This document shows positions 5,786 through 7,519 of a stretch of DNA of 7,519 nucleotides, in pieces. Numbering within the stretch: the stretch's first letter is position 1; the number at the start of each line of letters is the position of its first letter. The translations under genes and the position numbers were made by a program. The notes beneath the pieces are model-generated. The model saw only the letters and a list, made by a program, of their open reading frames with translations, ran no database searches and had not been told where the DNA came from. Source of the stretch: a bacterium (GTDB lineage Bacteria; Pseudomonadota; Alphaproteobacteria; Caulobacterales; Hyphomonadaceae); NCBI GenBank assembly GCA_030824255.1, contig JAVBYB010000587.1:1-7519 (forward strand), written 5' to 3'.

Positions 5786-5859
5786 TGGAGGCCTCGCCCG
5801 GAATCGAACCGGGGTGCAAGGATTTGCAGTCCTCTGCGTCACCACTCCGCCACGAGGCC
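5786..5859 (-). tRNA. tRNA-Cys (anticodon GCA)
   Basis: A complete 74-nt tRNA on the minus strand: acceptor GGCCTCG/CGAGGCC, anticodon stem AGGA/TCCT around CTGCAAA (anticodon GCA), T-stem CCCGG/CCGGG around TTCGATT, discriminator U73 as in bacterial tRNA-Cys, and an encoded CCA (plus-strand TGG at 5786-5788). No clean promoter was found in the 149 nt upstream. It is divergent from the methyltransferase gene. Confidence 0.96.
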
Positions 5860-5958
5860 TCATGCGAACCGTCGCTGGCGGAGCGGCGGCCGATCGTCTT
5901 GGGTAGTTCGGGCGCGTTGCGCGGTGTGGTGCGTATGCTAAGAGCCCCGCACGCACAA

Positions 5959-5970
5959 GACCCCGGGGTC
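5959..5970. repeat. 12-bp perfect palindrome between tRNA-Cys and the methyltransferase
   Basis: GACCCCGGGGTC is fully self-complementary, and ACCCCGG is repeated directly after it (5971-5977). It sits in the divergent promoter region about 40 nt before the GTG at 6009, so it could be an operator. It may equally be chance in GC-rich DNA. Confidence 0.3.
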
Positions 5971-6008
5971 ACCCCGGCGATTCTGCAATATGAGATAGGG
6001 GCCTGTTC

Positions 6009-6659
6009 GTGGACCTTGAAGTCGCCCGCACCGCAATGATCGACAGCCAGGTCCGTCCGAACGACGTGACCGACCGCCGGCTGATCGGCGCCATGACAGC
6101 CGTCCACCGCGAGCTTTTTGTGCCGGCCTCCCGCCGCACCTCCGCCTATGCGGATATGGCTGTCGAAACGGGAACGGGCCGCTGGCTGGCTGCGGCGCGC
6201 GATTTCTCGAAGCTGGTGAGCATCACCGCCCTTCGCCCTGAAGACCGCGTTCTCGATATCGCTCCGGGCGCAGGCTATTCCACCGCCGTCCTGTCCCGCC
6301 TTGCTGCCCACGTCGTGGCGCTGGAGCAGGACGAGGCCGCCGCCAAAGCCCTCAAGGACAGCCTCGCGGCCGCTGGCGTCGCGGGCGCTGATGTGGTCAC
6401 GGGGGACCTGAAGGCGGGTGCGCCGGGCAGGGGGCCGTTCGACGTCATCTTCGTGAATGGCGCCGTAGAGGAAGTCCCGGCTGCCTGGCTGGCCCAGCTC
6501 GCCGAAGGCGGTCGCCTGGCCGTTGCGGTAACAGAAGGAACTGTCGGACGCGCCCGCATCTACACGGCTTCCGGCGGCAAAACCGCTTGGCGCACGCCTT
6601 TTGACACCGCGATTCCCGCTCTGCCGGGTTTCGCCAAATCGGCCGAGTTCCGGCTTTAG
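6009..6659 (+). CDS. Protein-L-isoaspartate O-methyltransferase family protein, divergent
   Basis: SAM-dependent methyltransferase of the Pcm family, 216 residues, cytoplasmic. The start is a GTG preceded by GGGG (5998-6001) at 7 nt; it gives the family N-terminus (DLEVARTAMIDSQVRPNDV), which the internal ATG at 6036 would cut. Visible elements: HRELFVP (33-39), SAM-binding motif I VLDIAPGAGYST (81-92), acidic residue E106 ending the second strand, and FDVIFVNGAVEEVP as motif II. The hallmark Pcm segment near residue 57, usually GQTISQP, is absent and reads GRWLAAARDF, so repair of isoaspartyl residues is doubtful. This divergent form, placed directly upstream of tolC, is a recurrent alphaproteobacterial arrangement. 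The true methyl acceptor is unknown. It is likely annotated as pcm in databases; I withhold the symbol because of the missing motif. Confidence 0.85.
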   Translation: MDLEVARTAMIDSQVRPNDVTDRRLIGAMTAVHRELFVPASRRTSAYADMAVETGTGRWLAAARDFSKLVSITALRPEDRVLDIAPGAGYSTAVLSRLAAHVVALEQDEAAAKALKDSLAAAGVAGADVVTGDLKAGAPGRGPFDVIFVNGAVEEVPAAWLAQLAEGGRLAVAVTEGTVGRARIYTASGGKTAWRTPFDTAIPALPGFAKSAEFRL

Positions 6660-6660
6660 A

Positions 6661-6679
6661 GCCAAATCAACCATTTGGC
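6661..6679. repeat. Hairpin just after the methyltransferase stop
   Basis: GCCAAAT and ATTTGGC form a perfect 7-bp stem with a 5-nt loop, one base after the stop codon. No T-run follows on either strand, so it is more likely an mRNA 3'-end stabiliser or attenuator ahead of the TolC gene than a full terminator. Confidence 0.4.
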
Positions 6680-6711
6680 GCGCAACCTGCGGCTACCTGT
6701 GCTGGCGCGGG

Positions 6712-6746
6712 GCCACGCAAAAGGTGACATTTACTTGTCTCGTGGC
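6712..6746. repeat. Nested inverted repeats upstream of the TolC-family gene
   Basis: GCCACG (6712-6717) pairs with CGTGGC (6741-6746). Nested inside, GACA (6726-6729) pairs with TGTC (6736-6739). The element lies about 30 nt upstream of the TolC start and could be an operator or a leader structure. No well-spaced promoter was found beside it. Confidence 0.3.
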
Positions 6747-6778
6747 TTCTTCCGGCCCCGGACAATAGGGAATCCGCC

Positions 6779-7519
6779 ATGAGAATCCTGGCTGCCATCG
6801 TTCTGATGTGCTCCGTTTCCACGCCCGCGCTCGCCCAGGCGAGCCGCGATACGCTGGGCGATGCGGTGGAATCCGCGCTCGCAAACAATCCGGAGATCAT
6901 GGCGCAGCGCAAATCGCGCGAGTTCGCCGGCGAGACGCTGAACCAGGCCAAGGCCCAGATGGGTCCGCAGGTGAACCTCAACGCCACCGTCGGCGCCGAA
7001 TACACGGTCGTCGGCCGCCAGGTGACCACGGGCACCGGCTCCTTCCCTTATGACGGCGAGCAGCAGCGTTCGACCCTCGGCGTCGAGGCGCGCCAATCCA
7101 TTTGGTCCGGCGGCTCGCTGAGCGCCCAGCGCGATCAGGCCCGCTCCGGCGTCGACGCCGCGCAGGCAGACCTTATCGGCGCCGAGCAGGAACTGGTGCT
7201 CAACGTCGTCACGATCTTTATGGACGTCCGTCGCGCCGAGCGCGAAGTGGAAATCCGCGAGCGCAACGTCTCCGCCCTTGGCCAGCAGGTGAAAGCCGCG
7301 CGTGACCGCTTCGATGTGGGCGAAGTGACCCGTACCGACGTTGCCCAGGCCGAGGCGCGCGAAGGTGGCTCGAAAGCCGAACTCGCATCAGCCACGTCGC
7401 GCCGCGCCAAGGCCCGCGCCGATTACGAGCAGATCATCGGTCGTCCGCCCGTGCAGCTGGCCGATCCGCCAGCCCCGCCGATGCTTCCCGCCACGCTGGA
7501 AGAAGCCATCGCCGTTGCC
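6779..7519 (+). CDS. tolC: TolC-family outer membrane efflux protein (3' partial)
   Basis: Outer-membrane and periplasmic channel subunit used by type I secretion and tripartite drug efflux; TolC works as a trimer. The frame has no stop before the window edge; 247 residues are visible, about half the usual 430-500. The ATG at 6779 has AGGG (6767-6770) 8 nt upstream. A Sec signal peptide ends in PALA (16-19) before Gln20. The mature part starts with the family's TLGDAVESALANNPEI (25-40), then QSIWSGG (106-112, equivalent to the usual Q-x-L-F-x-G-G), and the helix-turn signature RFDVGEVTRTDVAQAEAR (177-194), which marks the first long coiled-coil hairpin. LEEAIAVA at the edge begins the second structural repeat. 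It follows the methyltransferase gene by 119 nt. Family assignment is firm; which pump or secretion system it serves cannot be told. Confidence 0.93.
   Translation, partial: MRILAAIVLMCSVSTPALAQASRDTLGDAVESALANNPEIMAQRKSREFAGETLNQAKAQMGPQVNLNATVGAEYTVVGRQVTTGTGSFPYDGEQQRSTLGVEARQSIWSGGSLSAQRDQARSGVDAAQADLIGAEQELVLNVVTIFMDVRRAEREVEIRERNVSALGQQVKAARDRFDVGEVTRTDVAQAEAREGGSKAELASATSRRAKARADYEQIIGRPPVQLADPPAPPMLPATLEEAIAVA

Noticed and set aside
5860..6000. Promoter for tRNA-Cys on the minus strand
   Set aside because: TTGTGC and CATACG are present but only 15 nt apart, and transcription would begin about 70 nt before the tRNA; too weak to call.
5772..6674. 300-codon open frame on the minus strand
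   Set aside because: It overlaps tRNA-Cys and runs antisense to the methyltransferase, which has recognisable motifs. The composition is that of a shadow frame.

Overview
The window is GC-rich, ordinary-looking chromosomal DNA that reads as an alphaproteobacterium. The pointers are a Pcm-like methyltransferase directly upstream of a TolC-family gene (an arrangement common in that class), frequent GTG/TTG starts, a TTAA-N7-TTAA box of the CtrA type next to a GANTC site, and two tRNA genes with encoded CCA ends. Hyphomonadaceae or Caulobacterales relatives are plausible, but this is inference; no 16S or other decisive marker is present.

Layout. Bases 1-2190 (+) hold a molybdate ABC transporter in the order modB (5' end outside the window), modC, modA. 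modB and modC overlap by 4 nt and an 11-nt gap precedes modA, so this is one operon; ModA carries a lipobox. After 154 nt comes a large exported metalloprotein (2345-4372, +) with a Cys-free redoxin-like domain, a c-type haem domain, a two-domain copper monooxygenase core of the PHM/DBM type with all six expected copper ligands, and a pair of EF-hands. It ends at a clear intrinsic terminator. A 260-nt stretch with no convincing gene follows, then a single-domain response regulator (4691-5074, +, TTG start) that converges on a small unrecognised gene (5081-5374, -).

Bases 5399-5859 contain tRNA-Asn and tRNA-Cys, both on the minus strand, separated by about 310 nt with a CtrA-like box and two strong hairpins. 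This gap may contain a small transcript. Divergent from tRNA-Cys is a Pcm-family methyltransferase (6009-6659, +), followed by the first 247 codons of a TolC-type outer membrane efflux protein (from 6779, +), which runs off the right edge.

How the parts fit. ModABC imports molybdate for molybdenum cofactor. The mosaic Cu/haem protein would work in the periplasm, where the tethered haem could feed electrons to the copper centres; its substrate is unknown, and it is the most novel item here. The rest (response regulator, tRNAs, methyltransferase, TolC) looks like housekeeping or core genome. There is no sign of phage, insertion sequences, CRISPR or horizontal transfer.
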